From CAWCUK01 sp963798775 (lineage in GTDB: Bacteria > Bacteroidota > Ignavibacteria > Ignavibacteriales > Ignavibacteriaceae), in contig CAWCUK010000001.1 of assembly GCA_963798775.1 (NCBI GenBank), positions 930,001 to 994,000 of the forward strand: a DNA stretch of 64,000 nt, read 5' to 3'. Of this stretch, positions 40,949 to 50,377 are shown one piece after another. Within the stretch, counting starts at the first letter, position 1. Each line of letters opens with the position of its first letter. Under the pieces are notes generated by a model. The model searched no databases and had not been told where the DNA came from. It saw only the letters and a list, made by a program, of their open reading frames with translations. The position numbers were made by a program, and so were the translations under genes.

Positions 40949-41704
40949 TTATTTATTAATTGGAACCTGTAATCCAATTCCTAACATTAAGGAAGTAACA
41001 GTATCCCCACCACCTGGTTCTAAAGAACCTGATTTTTGCATTCTAATTTGAGAAGAAAATCTGAGTGATTGATTTATATCTATCCAAAAATTTCCACCGA
41101 AATTGAGACTAATTAAGTTATCTCTATTATTCTCAAATATTATCCCTAATCCAAACAAAAAAGAAAAACCCTTATTTTCTAAATTGGCCTTCAGTATTAA
41201 ATTAAGTGGAATATCAATTACTGAAAGGTTTATCTGATGTATAGGACTTTTTATTACTGTTTTCCAAAAATTAACTTCTGGTTGTAAACTAACAGTATGA
41301 GATAATGGTAATTCAATTAAAAAACCAAAATAAAAATTTGAATTAAGTAATGGAGTAGAATATAAATTGAATCTATATCCACTTTTAATCCCTAAATAAA
41401 TAAATCTTTTAGAATCTTTTGAACCAGGAATAGAATCTGAGGCTAATTGATAATGTCCATAGATTCTATCAGCATCATTTTTTCGAAAATCATTTGCTGT
41501 TATAAATCTCATTTGCAAACTTTCATAAGCCATAGAAGTCCCTACAATTTTATTGTATAATACTGGTGCAAAACAACTTAATCCTGTCTTTAATAAATGA
41601 TGCTCATCAATATGCTGTCCTTGAGTAAAAGTTGCAAAAACAAAAATTATTAGCAGAAGTTTTTTAATTATAATCCTCATATTCAATTCTAATTTTTTAA
41701 ACAT
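40949..41704 (-). CDS. Outer-membrane beta-barrel protein, extra gene in cassette 2
   Basis: 251 residues, found only in cassette 2 between A2 and B2. A signal peptide begins at the internal ATG at 41680 (RIIIKKLLLIIFVFATFTQG), which is the likelier start. The mature part has glycine/aromatic strands (FIYLGIKSGYRFNLY, NFYFGFLIELPLSH, FSFLFGLGIIFENN, SLNFGGNFWIDI) like an 8-10-stranded porin-type barrel. It lies 20 bases after A2 and 25 before B2, so it is on the same transcript. No known family recognised; an accessory barrel for export or anchoring is only a guess. Confidence 0.7.
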   Translation of the reverse strand: MFKKLELNMRIIIKKLLLIIFVFATFTQGQHIDEHHLLKTGLSCFAPVLYNKIVGTSMAYESLQMRFITANDFRKNDADRIYGHYQLASDSIPGSKDSKRFIYLGIKSGYRFNLYSTPLLNSNFYFGFLIELPLSHTVSLQPEVNFWKTVIKSPIHQINLSVIDIPLNLILKANLENKGFSFLFGLGIIFENNRDNLISLNFGGNFWIDINQSLRFSSQIRMQKSGSLEPGGGDTVTSLMLGIGLQVPINK

Positions 41705-41723
41705 TAAAACAACGTCTATTTAT

Positions 41724-42764
41724 TTATTTTTTCCCATGTATTAGGAAAAACTTGAAGTTTTCTCTATAAAATCCCACAAAATAAACCTCAGAATCTAAAA
41801 TTAGTCCATCAAAAATTCCGAAGTCACCATTAATCTTAAATAGAGTTTCTAAGTCATTTCCGTTATAGTGCCCTATTCCATTTGTGGTTCGGACAAAAAA
41901 ATCTTTTTCATTGCGTCCCCAAACTCGTGTACTATTTATATTTGTATTTTGCAAAGAAATAAAATGCTGCACCTTGTTGTTCATCATTTTGTAAATTTCT
42001 TTGTTATCATAAAAATAAAGAAACTCATCTAATAAAAAGATATTTTTATTGTTGGTATTAGATTCATTACTTAAACTGAAAGGAAGTACATTTTTTCCAT
42101 CAAATTTATAGAATCCGTACACATCAGGTTCCCCACTCTTTACTGTTCCTCCTAACAGATAATAATCATTATCTGTTGTTCCTTTTCTTATTCGTATAAA
42201 ATGTAAATTTTCCAATGGAGCAATTGGATAGTCCCAGGAGGTGCCATTATAATTCATGATCAATGCATTTACTTGTCCATTACTTGTTACAGTTCCACTT
42301 CCAACAGCATAAAGTTTATTTTTATCAGTTCCCCAAATGTCTACAATGAAGGAATTATAATAACCCTCGAGACTATTTGTGTTAAATTTTGATATTGAGT
42401 ATCCATTATATTTCCAAAAATCAAACTGACTTCCGGAGAACCAAATTTCATCTTGAGAAAGCCCAAAAACTGCTCTGGGATCAATTGATAATTGGCCGTA
42501 TCGAGAGACATTCACGCTATTATATTTTAGTATTGTCTTGTCAAAATCGCCGGCATTTCCCATAATCCAAATTTCATCAGGCGATACACCACCCAATTGA
42601 GTATATAAGTTATTTGGAGCGTCTTCACCTATTGGTAACATTTCCCATGTATAATCACGTGAACCAGGTGAATAATTTTTCCCAGTGGCTTCGGTTGGAC
42701 TTTCACATGAATAAAAGACTAAACATCCCACAACAATTAGAACATAAAGGTGTATATTTTTCAT
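41724..42764 (-). CDS. Cassette 2 gene A: WG-repeat propeller lipoprotein (divergent)
   Basis: 346 residues, intact. Lipoprotein-type signal (HLYVLIVVGCLVFYSC, Cys near 20), then PGSRDYTWEM, a variant of the PPGRRDY signature. Repeats GVSPDEIWIMG, GLSQDEIWFSGS, IWGTDKNKLYAVGSG, VWGRNEKDFFVR. It ends in KFFLIHGKK, like the YHGK end of other A proteins. Much more divergent than A1 and A4 from each other, and its upstream region lacks the common leader block, so this cassette is older or of separate origin. Function unknown. Confidence 0.8.
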   Translation of the reverse strand: MKNIHLYVLIVVGCLVFYSCESPTEATGKNYSPGSRDYTWEMLPIGEDAPNNLYTQLGGVSPDEIWIMGNAGDFDKTILKYNSVNVSRYGQLSIDPRAVFGLSQDEIWFSGSQFDFWKYNGYSISKFNTNSLEGYYNSFIVDIWGTDKNKLYAVGSGTVTSNGQVNALIMNYNGTSWDYPIAPLENLHFIRIRKGTTDNDYYLLGGTVKSGEPDVYGFYKFDGKNVLPFSLSNESNTNNKNIFLLDEFLYFYDNKEIYKMMNNKVQHFISLQNTNINSTRVWGRNEKDFFVRTTNGIGHYNGNDLETLFKINGDFGIFDGLILDSEVYFVGFYRENFKFFLIHGKK

Positions 42765-43216
42765 CGTTTTTGTAGTTTGAATTGTAATAAGTTTTATTGT
42801 GAAATAAAAAATAATAATGCAGTAATTCCCCTATCCCATTTTAGTTGAATAGTTTAAATATGTTTAATTAACTTATTATTATTTATATTCAAAGTCAAAT
42901 ATTTGTTTTAACCATAAAGGCGTTTGGAATAACGCAACTCCTGCTTTAGTCCCGGAATCTAAAAAAGTATTGAACACTTTTAATCAGGTAACTGGGAAAT
43001 AGTTTTAGACTTTGACATTTAACAATAAAGTCCACAACTCATCAACCTGACACTCATTCAATTATTCATTTTCTTTACCTCATCACCTTGTAATATTGTT
43101 ACCGCAGTTGGCTTATGTAAACTCGGCACTAAACCTTGTCAGTTCATCGTCACGCCACTCCGGGTGTGGTTACCGCTTCGCTTGCACACCCTCCGTTACG
43201 TTCTCATTGGCAGAAA
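42765..43216. other. Intergenic region between A2 and truncated B3
   Basis: About 450 bases, AT-rich on the left and GC-richer on the right (43120-43216). No gene I can support; the two short plus-strand frames have no family features. GTTACCGC occurs three times (43098, 43169 and, in the next hairpin, 43225). A weak likeness to the leader (CCTATCCCATTTTAG, then TTCAAAGTCAAATATTT) is seen at 42830-42905. No remnant of a C gene was found. Confidence 0.5.
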
Positions 43217-43312
43217 GGCGGCGGGTTACCGCAAAATTCCATAAGAGTAATTGCTTTTTTTATGTCTCTTGCGGAATGCAATTACACTTATTCCATTTTG
43301 CCTGCCGCCGCC
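43217..43312. repeat. Imperfect long inverted repeat at the B3 truncation point
   Basis: The left arm (43217-43254), GGCGGCGGG then GCAAAATTCCATAAG then AGTAATTGC, matches the reverse complement of the right arm (43278-43312) with a few mismatches. The loop starts with a T run. Similarity of B3 to the chassis stops exactly at the right edge (43313). This looks like the end of a mobile element or a recombination-prone foldback. Confidence 0.7.
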
Positions 43313-44542
43313 TGTTGAAGTACTTAACCATATTTGGTTTGAGCTTTCATATACCATCGCCCATTTATTATTGCTTCCTTGCGCTATTTTTCTTTGACTG
43401 TTTGAAGTCGTGGCTGTTGTGATCGTTGAATATAGGTGTGCTTTATAAAATGCAGTTAATGTTGTATTATCTGTCGGTGTAAAATTACTTCCAATTGTTC
43501 CTACCCAATTTGAAAAATTATAAGTTTTACCATTTAATGGAAAAGAAGAAAGAACAGGTACATTTCCACTATTTTGTTCTACAATATGGGTGACAACGCC
43601 CGCCGGTGTTGTTCCAACATCTTCTTTTTGGTCATTCCGGCTTATTGCGTAGTTCTTTCTTAAATTTGCGACATATCTTTTACCGTCGTCACCCTGTGAA
43701 ACTTGAAATGTTTTTGTTTGATCATACCACATATGGAAATTATTTCTAGTCCAATCACTTTGGCTTATTGAACCCGTATGCCAGATCATTTGATGACTTT
43801 GGTTATCGTTCTGGGGTGTAACCGCCTCTAGAGTAAGATTTTGGCCAACAGTTTTTTGAATAGTATATCCGGCAAGTGGTACAGTACGATTGGTTCCATC
43901 AATCATCATGGTACCATGATTTAAGCCACCGGAATTAGTAAAATTATTGTCGACTGTAATATCAACAAATTGAACCGGAACAGTATATATGAGATTTAGA
44001 GTTAAATTTAATTTTGCATAAGAAGTAGAATGCGCTTCATCCTGCGAAACAGCACCAAGACACAAAGTTCCACCGATGTTAGATGTTACAGCATCAATTA
44101 AATCCTGGGTTGAAGAAGTTTCTCCTCCATTATAACTTAAATCATAAAATAGTAAAGTGGAACTTCCTATTCCATCCCACAATGCCTGATAACCTAAATA
44201 TCCTGAAAGCTTACATACTGCAAAATAATTTGTAGCATACCAGTCAGATAAACTGTATTGTAATTTTGCACTTGTTATTGTTGCATTAGATGGAATGGAT
44301 GATAAATTAAAAATATATTCCGTTCGATATGTACCTAATGAACCATTTATACTATTGTTTCGGGCACCTATATCATCATCATTGGATCCGCCGCTCATCT
44401 CCCAAACGACTTGATTCTGGCCATTAACATATTTGACCACTGTATTCCCACTTGAATTACCAGTTATTGATACAGAAGTTTGACCGTAACAGAAATCTAT
44501 TAAAAATATAAAACAGACAGCAATATAAAATGTGCTTTTCAT
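43313..44542 (-). pseudogene. Cassette 3 gene B: DNRLRE-like module on truncated chassis
   Basis: Signal peptide 1-20. The N-terminal module (about 40-190) has EYIFNLSSIPSNATITSAKL and a LLFYDLSYNGGETSSTQDLI stretch, the pattern of DNRLRE-type beta-sandwich domains of secreted proteins. A linker domain (about 190-330) follows, then the TPTDNTTLTAFYKAHLYS module and the start of the chassis (SSNQIWLSTST), where homology ends at 43313. The frame runs on through the inverted repeat to 43226. The remaining 500 or so chassis residues and the sorting domain are lost, so the protein should not be exported by T9SS. The gap to A3 (230 bases) is larger than in the other cassettes. Confidence 0.78.
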
Positions 44543-44709
44543 ATTAGCTCCTTTTGTTTAATGAAATTTTAATTAACCAATAAGCGAACAATTTTTTTTA
44601 TTGCCTTTTACTCCTCCAAGAATTTTTATAATTTTAAAAATAGAATAGCCCTTTTCATTCTTTATGAATGGAAAAAGAAGGTTATTGGCCTTACGGGATT
44701 ATTCAGATA

Positions 44710-44736
44710 GGGGCTGGTGCCGAAATCACCAGCTCC
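44710..44736. other. Hairpin between A3 and B3
   Basis: GGGGCTGGTG (44710-44719) pairs with CACCAGCTCC (44727-44736) with one wobble. No T-run follows on the minus strand, so its role (pausing, processing or attenuation between A3 and B3) is open. It is not seen between A and B in the other cassettes. Confidence 0.55.
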
Positions 44737-44772
44737 TTGTTATTTACAAAATTTTGTTTTAGTTATTCCTCC

Positions 44773-45831
44773 TTATTTTAATACTCCATGATAAATTAAT
44801 GTTAAATGAGTAGGCGGCTCGTCCACTAAAAAGAAAACATCTTTTTCAAACAATGCGGCACCGTAAATTTGTGTCCAGGGTTTAACATCTCCTAATGTGA
44901 AATGAAATAAATATTTTACATCGCTTCCGTTATAATGAGCCAAACCATCTGTCATTAAAAGGAAAATATCTTTTGAATTTCTTCCCCAGATGCGTTGATA
45001 AAAATTAGGATTATCAAAATTTAAAATTGTTTTGAATTGATTGTTTACCCGTATTGCAATTTGGTTTCCCAAAACAAAATAGACCTCCCCGTTTATTGAA
45101 CTAATATCTGCTTGTAGTCCTTGCGTCCATATATTACTATACAATTCAATATATTTTCCCTGATCCCATTCATATATAACTGTACTATCAAGAGTAGTGG
45201 TATTTCCAATATGAATAAGCATTAAATAAATTTTATTATCCGGTTCGTTTTTATAAATATGCTCTACAATTCCTGTTATACCTTTTGTACTAAACATGCT
45301 CCAGCTATTATTACTATAATGCGCAATTACGCTTTTATTAAAAGTTCCGTTAGTATCTCCATATCCCCCGACTGCGTAAAAATCGTTTTCAGATTGTCCC
45401 CATATTTCTTCAAAAACAATATTGCTGTGCCCATCTTTTGTTAATTGTGCAAATTGAGTCCAGCTATTTCCGTCATATTTCCAAATTTTCCCATTACCGG
45501 CGCCTCCTATAAAAATATTTTTAGCTGAAAAACCATAAACAGCAAATGGGGTTACTATTCCGGTAACTCCGTAAGATGTCCATTTCTCACCGTTGAAATG
45601 AGAAATTGATTTATCCCAGAAACCATCGCTTGTTCTCCAAACATCCATTGGTGAACTTCCCCACATTTTACCTAAAGGATCATATGGAGTATCTAATGTA
45701 TCCACCGTCCACACATAGTCTCTTCTTCCCGGAGGTGTGCTATCAACCTCCGGTTCAGTAGTATTCTTACAACTAAAGCCGGCAACAGTTATTAAAATAA
45801 AAAAAGAAAATAGCTTTAAGTGATTTAACAT
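44773..45831 (-). CDS. Cassette 3 gene A: WG-repeat propeller lipoprotein
   Basis: 352 residues from the ATG at 45831, chosen because AGGAGTAAAATG lies there as in A1, A4 and A5; the frame is open 23 codons further up. Lipoprotein-type signal (HLKLFSFFILITVAGFSC), then NTTEPEVDSTPPGRRDYVW. Repeats MWGSSPMDVWRTS, GFSAKNIFIGGAG, IWGQSENDFYAVGG, IWGRNSKDIFLLM. It ends in TLIYHGVLK. The first 40 residues are nearly the same as in the other cassettes while the propeller differs. Intact although its B partner is truncated. Confidence 0.83.
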   Translation of the reverse strand: MLNHLKLFSFFILITVAGFSCKNTTEPEVDSTPPGRRDYVWTVDTLDTPYDPLGKMWGSSPMDVWRTSDGFWDKSISHFNGEKWTSYGVTGIVTPFAVYGFSAKNIFIGGAGNGKIWKYDGNSWTQFAQLTKDGHSNIVFEEIWGQSENDFYAVGGYGDTNGTFNKSVIAHYSNNSWSMFSTKGITGIVEHIYKNEPDNKIYLMLIHIGNTTTLDSTVIYEWDQGKYIELYSNIWTQGLQADISSINGEVYFVLGNQIAIRVNNQFKTILNFDNPNFYQRIWGRNSKDIFLLMTDGLAHYNGSDVKYLFHFTLGDVKPWTQIYGAALFEKDVFFLVDEPPTHLTLIYHGVLK

Positions 45832-46200
45832 TTTACTCCTCTTAACAAATAAAATTAGAAAGTTTGTTTTTAATAAAAGAAAGGTTCTTAAGATAATCAT
45901 ACAATCCCATTTTAATTTATGGCCCCGCTTTCCGCGTTTAATTTGGTAATTATTAAAGTTGAATAATTAGAGTTTACCCAACAATTTATACTTAATATTA
46001 TATCTTCTGGGCTGTCACGCACCATCGTAACGGTGATAGAAATTCTTATTTATATATTCTAAAAAAAATTAAACCAAAAAAGAAAAGCTCTAAGTATTCT
46101 CACCCAATCTCATCTTAAATAACAGCTTTTTTAATCAAAAAATAACTTTGCATTAATCTTTGTTAAAGTCAATTAAAATTTCCCCGGAAATTAAAACTTG
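45832..46200 (-). promoter_or_regulatory. Cassette 3 leader block
   Basis: Same block as upstream of A1, A4 and A5: ribosome-binding site TTTTACTCCTC, TTAAGATAATCATACAATCCC, TGGCCCCGCTTTCCGCG, AGAGTTTACCCAA, the palindrome-derived GCTGTCACGCACCATCGTAA (46011-46030), ATTCTTATTTATATATTC, and distally TTTCCCCGGAAATTAA. The palindrome has lost symmetry here (CACCATCGTAACGGTGA). Confidence 0.75.
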
Positions 46201-46318
46201 CGCAATCGGCAATTTAACAATTCGACAATTCAACAATATACTTCCCAATAACCCAATGACAACAAATTACCGAATGACAATTCAACAATTCAACAATTAA
46301 GCAATGACCCAATTGTAT
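46196..46318. repeat. CAATT/CAATGAC low-complexity block 2
   Basis: Degenerate tandem-like units: GGCAATTTAACAATTCGAC, AATTCAACAATATAC, CCCAATGACAACAAATTACC, AATTCAACAATTCAAC. It joins the leader of cassette 3 to the C remnant of cassette 4. Noncoding. Confidence 0.7.
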
Positions 46319-46381
46319 CCCTTGCTTCGCCTTCTCCGCAGTAAGCTAAGCCGCCAACCAAAATTAAAAGTAGTAATATTT
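46316..46381 (-). pseudogene. Remnant of a cassette C gene (signal-peptide region)
   Basis: About 66 bases match the 5' part of C1/C2: CCTTGCTTCGCCTTCTCCGC, AGTAAGCTAAGCCGCCAACC and AAATTAAAAG(T)AGTAATATTT, encoding the LLLLILVGGLAYCGEGEAR region. The ATG side is replaced by a palindromic repeat and the rest of the gene is gone. It marks where gene C of cassette 4 used to be. Confidence 0.85.
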
Positions 46382-46384
46382 TCC

Positions 46385-46470
46385 CGGGCTGTCACGCGAC
46401 CACAGTTGGGTCATTGGCGGGAACTGAAATTTAATAGTTCTGTCACTGTCACGAAATGGTTCGCGTAATG
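46385..46470. repeat. Palindromic-repeat cluster, cassette 4 copy
   Basis: GGGCTGTCACGCGACCACAG and, about 55 bases on, the inverted half TGTCACGAAATGGTTCGCG, related to the TGTCACGAACCATTCGTGACA palindromes of the leaders. An almost identical copy is at 50055-50140. Confidence 0.65.
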
Positions 46471-46484
46471 AAAAATATTATATC

Positions 46485-46707
46485 TGTCCAAAATAAATAA
46501 ACTCTCTCTGTAGTCTCTCCCTTAAAAAGGGAAAGACTTATTGACAATAAAGCATAAAATGAAAATAACTTTACAGAATGTTAACATTAAGACATGAAAA
46601 TTTAATAAGCCCTTCACTTTTCAAGGGAAGGGTTGGGATGGGTTTTTGCGTTAAATAAAAACATAAGAATTCTTTTATCCGAACCATTTATAAAATTATT
46701 TTGGACA
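46485..46707. mobile_element. MITE-like element, copy 1 (223 bp, 12-bp inverted ends)
   Basis: Begins TGTCCAAAATAA (46485-46496) and ends TTATTTTGGACA (46696-46707), exact inverted repeats. Internally it has a hairpin AGTCTCTCCCTTAA with its complement and a second GC-richer hairpin (CCCTTCACTTTTCAAGGG), and no coding frame. No clear target-site duplication is visible. It sits exactly at the point where B4 is cut off. A non-autonomous transposon is the best guess; no matching transposase is in the window. Confidence 0.6.
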
Positions 46708-48397
46708 GCACTGTCTTAAATAAATTAGTTGCTAACCTACTAACATTTTCATTGCTTATATCTTTTCCATAGCCGTAAACAGCGCCTCTAAAGGAAAGTT
46801 TCATGTTCGGCTGGTCAACCGGGAAACTGGCAGTTGTTAGAGTATTATCGTCGCTGTATTCTACATCTACATCTGAAGTTGCGCTGCCATAAGCCTTCTT
46901 AACACCGGCAAGTTCAAAAGCGACAGTTCCGCTTATAGTAGAATCATTTAATGCGTCTGATAAATCAAACATCGCGTGCCTATTTAAACGATAATCAAGA
47001 TTAGATTTTTCATTCTCTCCTGCAACCGTTTTGGAAGCTTGATTTATTACCGAATAAAACCCAATGGAATTATCTGATTTTTGCCATATTGCTTTTATTT
47101 CATTTGAAGCGCGCATATTTAAATTAATTCCGTTTCCTCCCGATGTAGTAACAAGGGAAAGGCTGCTCCAGTTTGTTCCGGATGCGGAAGCCTTATAAAC
47201 ATTGTTTCCTATATTCCAAAATACATAAAGTGAATTACTTCCGGAAATATTACCGATTACCGGGCTTAATGTAGCGCTTGAGTTCGGATGTGAAAATGAA
47301 GTTACTGTTCCCCAGCTGCCGCTAGAGTTTATACTGCTCCGTTGTCTTACGTGAACCGAAGGGCCGCCCTCTACAATATTATTTCTGCTCGTCCAAACTA
47401 TTGTTGGTTTCAAATTCTGTTGCTGCATTTAAATCTATCTTCGTCTTATAACGGTATCTTGCTTTATATGTACCAGTTGAAACATTCGAAGTAAAAGTTC
47501 CTGCAGTACTAATTACTACTTCTTCATTTCCATCATCAAAAATCCATCCACCATTGTTTTGCTCAAAAGGATTAAATTTTCTATCAATTCCCTGCAAAGT
47601 TTGTTCTTTTGCCTCAAATCTTCTTAAAGAACCATCATTAAAAGCAAATGATTTTTCATTATTTTGTAATGCGTCTGTATCATAATCTCTATAATCTCCT
47701 GGATTGACTTCTGCGTTTATATTTCCTCCGCTTACTAATGTTTCATCCGGATTAATAAATTCATTTTTAACTTTAACTGTTGCGTAAATAGAGCGAATAC
47801 CTTCAATATCATATTGATGTAAATTTCTTTTACTCTCTTCACCATATGTAGCCATAACAGTCTCCGAATTAGCTGAGTGACATAGGCCGAGAATATGCCC
47901 CATTTCATGTAAGGCAACATAATATAAATCAATCCCATTTGAAGGATTTTCTTGCAAAGAAAAAGTATGATATTCATCATTCAGAGCAATAATCCCACTA
48001 CAATCCATTTCCGGAGGGAAAGAAGAAGCGAAAGAACCACTTTCTTTTCCAATAAAAGAAGAATATTCTGAATTACTCATATAAATAATTTTTATATCAG
48101 CTTCACCCTCCGTAAATACTTCAACAAATTCAAATGGAACCACAGCGGTCCATTTTTCAAAAGCAGTATAAAATGCATCCTTTTCCTGATCTCCGCTTAT
48201 ATCATCTGTTCCATTTTTAAAATAATATTTAAGTTCAGATTTTCCCCACTTATAACCACTAACCTTATAATTGCCGCTTGGTGCACCACATGGATTATTT
48301 TCATTTCCCTGCTTATCATGACAATAACCGTATTGGGCAAATTCATTTGAAGAAAATACTAGAAAAATGATTAAAGTAAATTTTTATAAATGATTCA
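46688..48397 (-). pseudogene. Cassette 4 gene B: deleted copy of the matrixin protease gene
   Basis: Nearly identical to B1 but broken in three ways. The fifth codon is TAA where B1 has TAC (start TTG AAT CAT TTA). An internal deletion equivalent to B1 bases 33068-33957 (890 bases, not a multiple of three) fuses the end of the linker to the chassis out of frame near 47410. The 3' end is cut at the equivalent of B1 residue 860 or so and runs into the MITE-like element (NLFKTVLSKIIL). The matrixin motif HEMGHILGLCH is still readable in the 47379-48143 frame. The sorting domain and gene C are lost. A clear pseudogene and a recent one, as substitutions relative to B1 are few. Confidence 0.92.
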
Positions 48398-48415
48398 AAA
48401 TGTTCTCCTTTTTCT

Positions 48416-49487
48416 TTATTTACCATGATAAATTATCCCATTTTCAATATCACAAATAAAAATTTCATTACCGTCTCCCCAAATTCCGGTAAATCCCGCG
48501 TCAGTGTTTTTATTATCTATAAATATCTGCTGCCAACCTTCTCCGTTATATTGGTAAGCTATGGAAGGATAACCTATCCCCCATATATCTTTTGAGCTAT
48601 TTTTATATCCATTTCGAAATCCTTGTCCGTCACCAAGTGATAATTCATTTTCCCAGCTATCTAAAATTACTTCATCTCCGCTTAAATTAATTATAAATAT
48701 CCCATTACCACCGAAGGTATAAAGTTTATTATTTGTAAGCAGCAATCCATTTTGTTCAAATTTGCTCTTACCAAGTAATTTTGTTTGATCAATAATAATG
48801 AATTTATTATCACTTAATTTCATTAAATATAAGGAGTCTATTCCGATAGGATAAGCTGTTAAGTAAACATTATTTCCAATTCCTTCAATAGATTGTATAA
48901 TATAATTTTTCCCAATAAAATATTTTTTCCAGTTTCCATCTTTATATTCATTAATATATTCTGAAGATGATATCCAAAAATTATCTTTTCTTATTGCATA
49001 TATATCCCGATAACCAATTGGCATCTGGCTTTCATTCCCTGTAACTTCTGTCCACTCATTCCCATCAAAATGCATTATAAAAGGCGCTATAGTTCCGGTT
49101 GTACTGTATATTCTGCCGCCAAAGGCCCAAACATTATTAGCCGAAGTTCCCCAAACTCCACCCACACTTTTGGAACCATTTCCGTACTCTGTTACCGGTG
49201 TGTTCCATACCGCCCTACTCCATTTCTTTCCGTCATAGTGCCACAGACAATCTCTTACATCCTCAGTAAATCCCGCTCCCCATACATCACTAGGTGAACT
49301 GCCCCATATTGAATAAAGTTTTATGCGTCCGGGTAAACCTTCATAATCAACACTATCAATACTCCATTTATAATCTCTTCTTCCCGGAGGTGTGTTATCA
49401 ACCTCCGGTTCAGTAGTATTCTTACAACCAAAGACGGCAACAGTTATTAAAATATAAAAAAGAAAATTGCTTTAAATACTTTAACAT
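48416..49487 (-). pseudogene. Cassette 4 gene A: WG-repeat propeller lipoprotein, frameshift in signal peptide
   Basis: Nearly identical to A1 over its whole length; 356 residues if one base is removed. Here the propeller is uninterrupted, but the signal-peptide region has one extra base in a T6 run (minus strand TCTTTTTTATATTTTAAT, near 49460), so the ATG at 49487 reads MLKYLKQFSF and then leaves the frame. Without correction only a GTG at 49165 could start a cytoplasmic fragment. After correction the signal reads QFSFYILITVAVFGC. Together with A1 this gives two copies broken at different homopolymers. Confidence 0.8.
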
Positions 49488-49870
49488 TTTACTCCTCTTA
49501 ACAAAATAAAATTAGAAAGTTTGTTTTTAATAAAAGAAAGGTTCTTAAGATAATCATACAATCCCATTTTAATTTATGGCCCCGCTTTCCTGTGTATGAT
49601 TTAATAATTATTAAAGCTGAATAATTAACTAATTGTCTCAATACTTTATATTTAATATTATATTTTCTAGGCTGTCACGAACCATTCGTGACAGTGATAG
49701 AAATTCTTATTTATATATTCTAAAAAAAATTAAATCATAAAAAGAAAAGTTCTAAGTATTCTCACCCAATCTCATCTTAAATAACAGCTTTTTAAATCAA
49801 AAAATAACTTTGCATTAATCTTTGTTAAAGTCAATTAATATTTCCCCGGAAATTAAAACTTGCGCATTCA
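49488..49870 (-). promoter_or_regulatory. Cassette 4 leader block
   Basis: Same block as the leaders of cassettes 1, 3 and 5, with CGCTTTCCTGTGTATGATTT in place of CGCTTTCCGCGTTTAATTT. The palindrome TGTCACGAACCATTCGTGACA is intact here (49673-49693), so the broken copies in other leaders are the derived ones. Confidence 0.75.
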
Positions 49871-49990
49871 GCAATTTAAACAATTCGACAATTCAACAAT
49901 ATATTTCCCAATAACCAAATGACAACAAATGACTGAATGACTATTAAACAATTCGACAATTTAAATGTTTTCCAATGACCCAATTGTATC
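49858..49990. repeat. CAATT/CAATGAC low-complexity block 3
   Basis: Units such as CATTCAGCAATTTAAACAA, TTCGACAATTCAACAATA, ACCAAATGACAACAAATGAC and AAACAATTCGACAATTTAAA between the leader of cassette 4 and the C remnant of cassette 5. Confidence 0.7.
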
Positions 49991-50052
49991 CTTTGCTTCG
50001 CCTTCTCCGCAGTAAGCTAAGCCGCCAACCAAAATTAAAAGTAGTAATATTT
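49987..50052 (-). pseudogene. Second remnant of a cassette C gene
   Basis: Same 66-base fragment as at 46316-46381, from CTTTGCTTCGCCTTCTCCGC to AGTAGTAATATTTT, with the same replacement at both ends. Because both remnants have the same breakpoints, the loss of gene C happened once and was then duplicated together with the neighbouring element. Confidence 0.85.
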
Positions 50053-50155
50053 TCCCGGGCTGTCACGCGACCACAGTTGGGTCATTGGCGGGAACTGAAA
50101 TTTAATAGTTCTGTCACTGTCACGAAATGGTTCGCGTAATGAAAAATATTATATC

Positions 50156-50377
50156 TGTCCAAAATAAATAAACTCTCTCTGTAGTCTCTCCCTTAAAAAG
50201 GGAAAGACTTATTGACAATAAAGCATAAAATGAAAATAACTTTACAGAATGTTAACATTAAGACATGAAAATTAATAAGCCCTTCACTTTTCAAGGGAAG
50301 GGTTGGGATGGGTTTTTGCGTTAAATAAAAACATAAGAATTCTTTTATCCGAACCATTTATAAAATTATTTTGGACA
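50156..50377. mobile_element. MITE-like element, copy 2 (222 bp)
   Basis: Same TGTCCAAAATAA and TTATTTTGGACA ends and the same interior as 46485-46707, one base shorter (GAAAATTAATAAG against GAAAATTTAATAAG). The flanks are also the same on both sides, so this copy arose by duplication of a larger block, not by independent insertion. Confidence 0.6.

Noticed and set aside
43098..43312. Foldback considered as an integron attC site
   Set aside because: No integrase gene, no R/L box pattern that I can defend, and only one copy; kept as an unclassified inverted repeat.
43096..43422. Plus-strand frames over the foldback next to B3
   Set aside because: They run through the inverted repeat and antisense to B3, with no start signal or recognisable domain.
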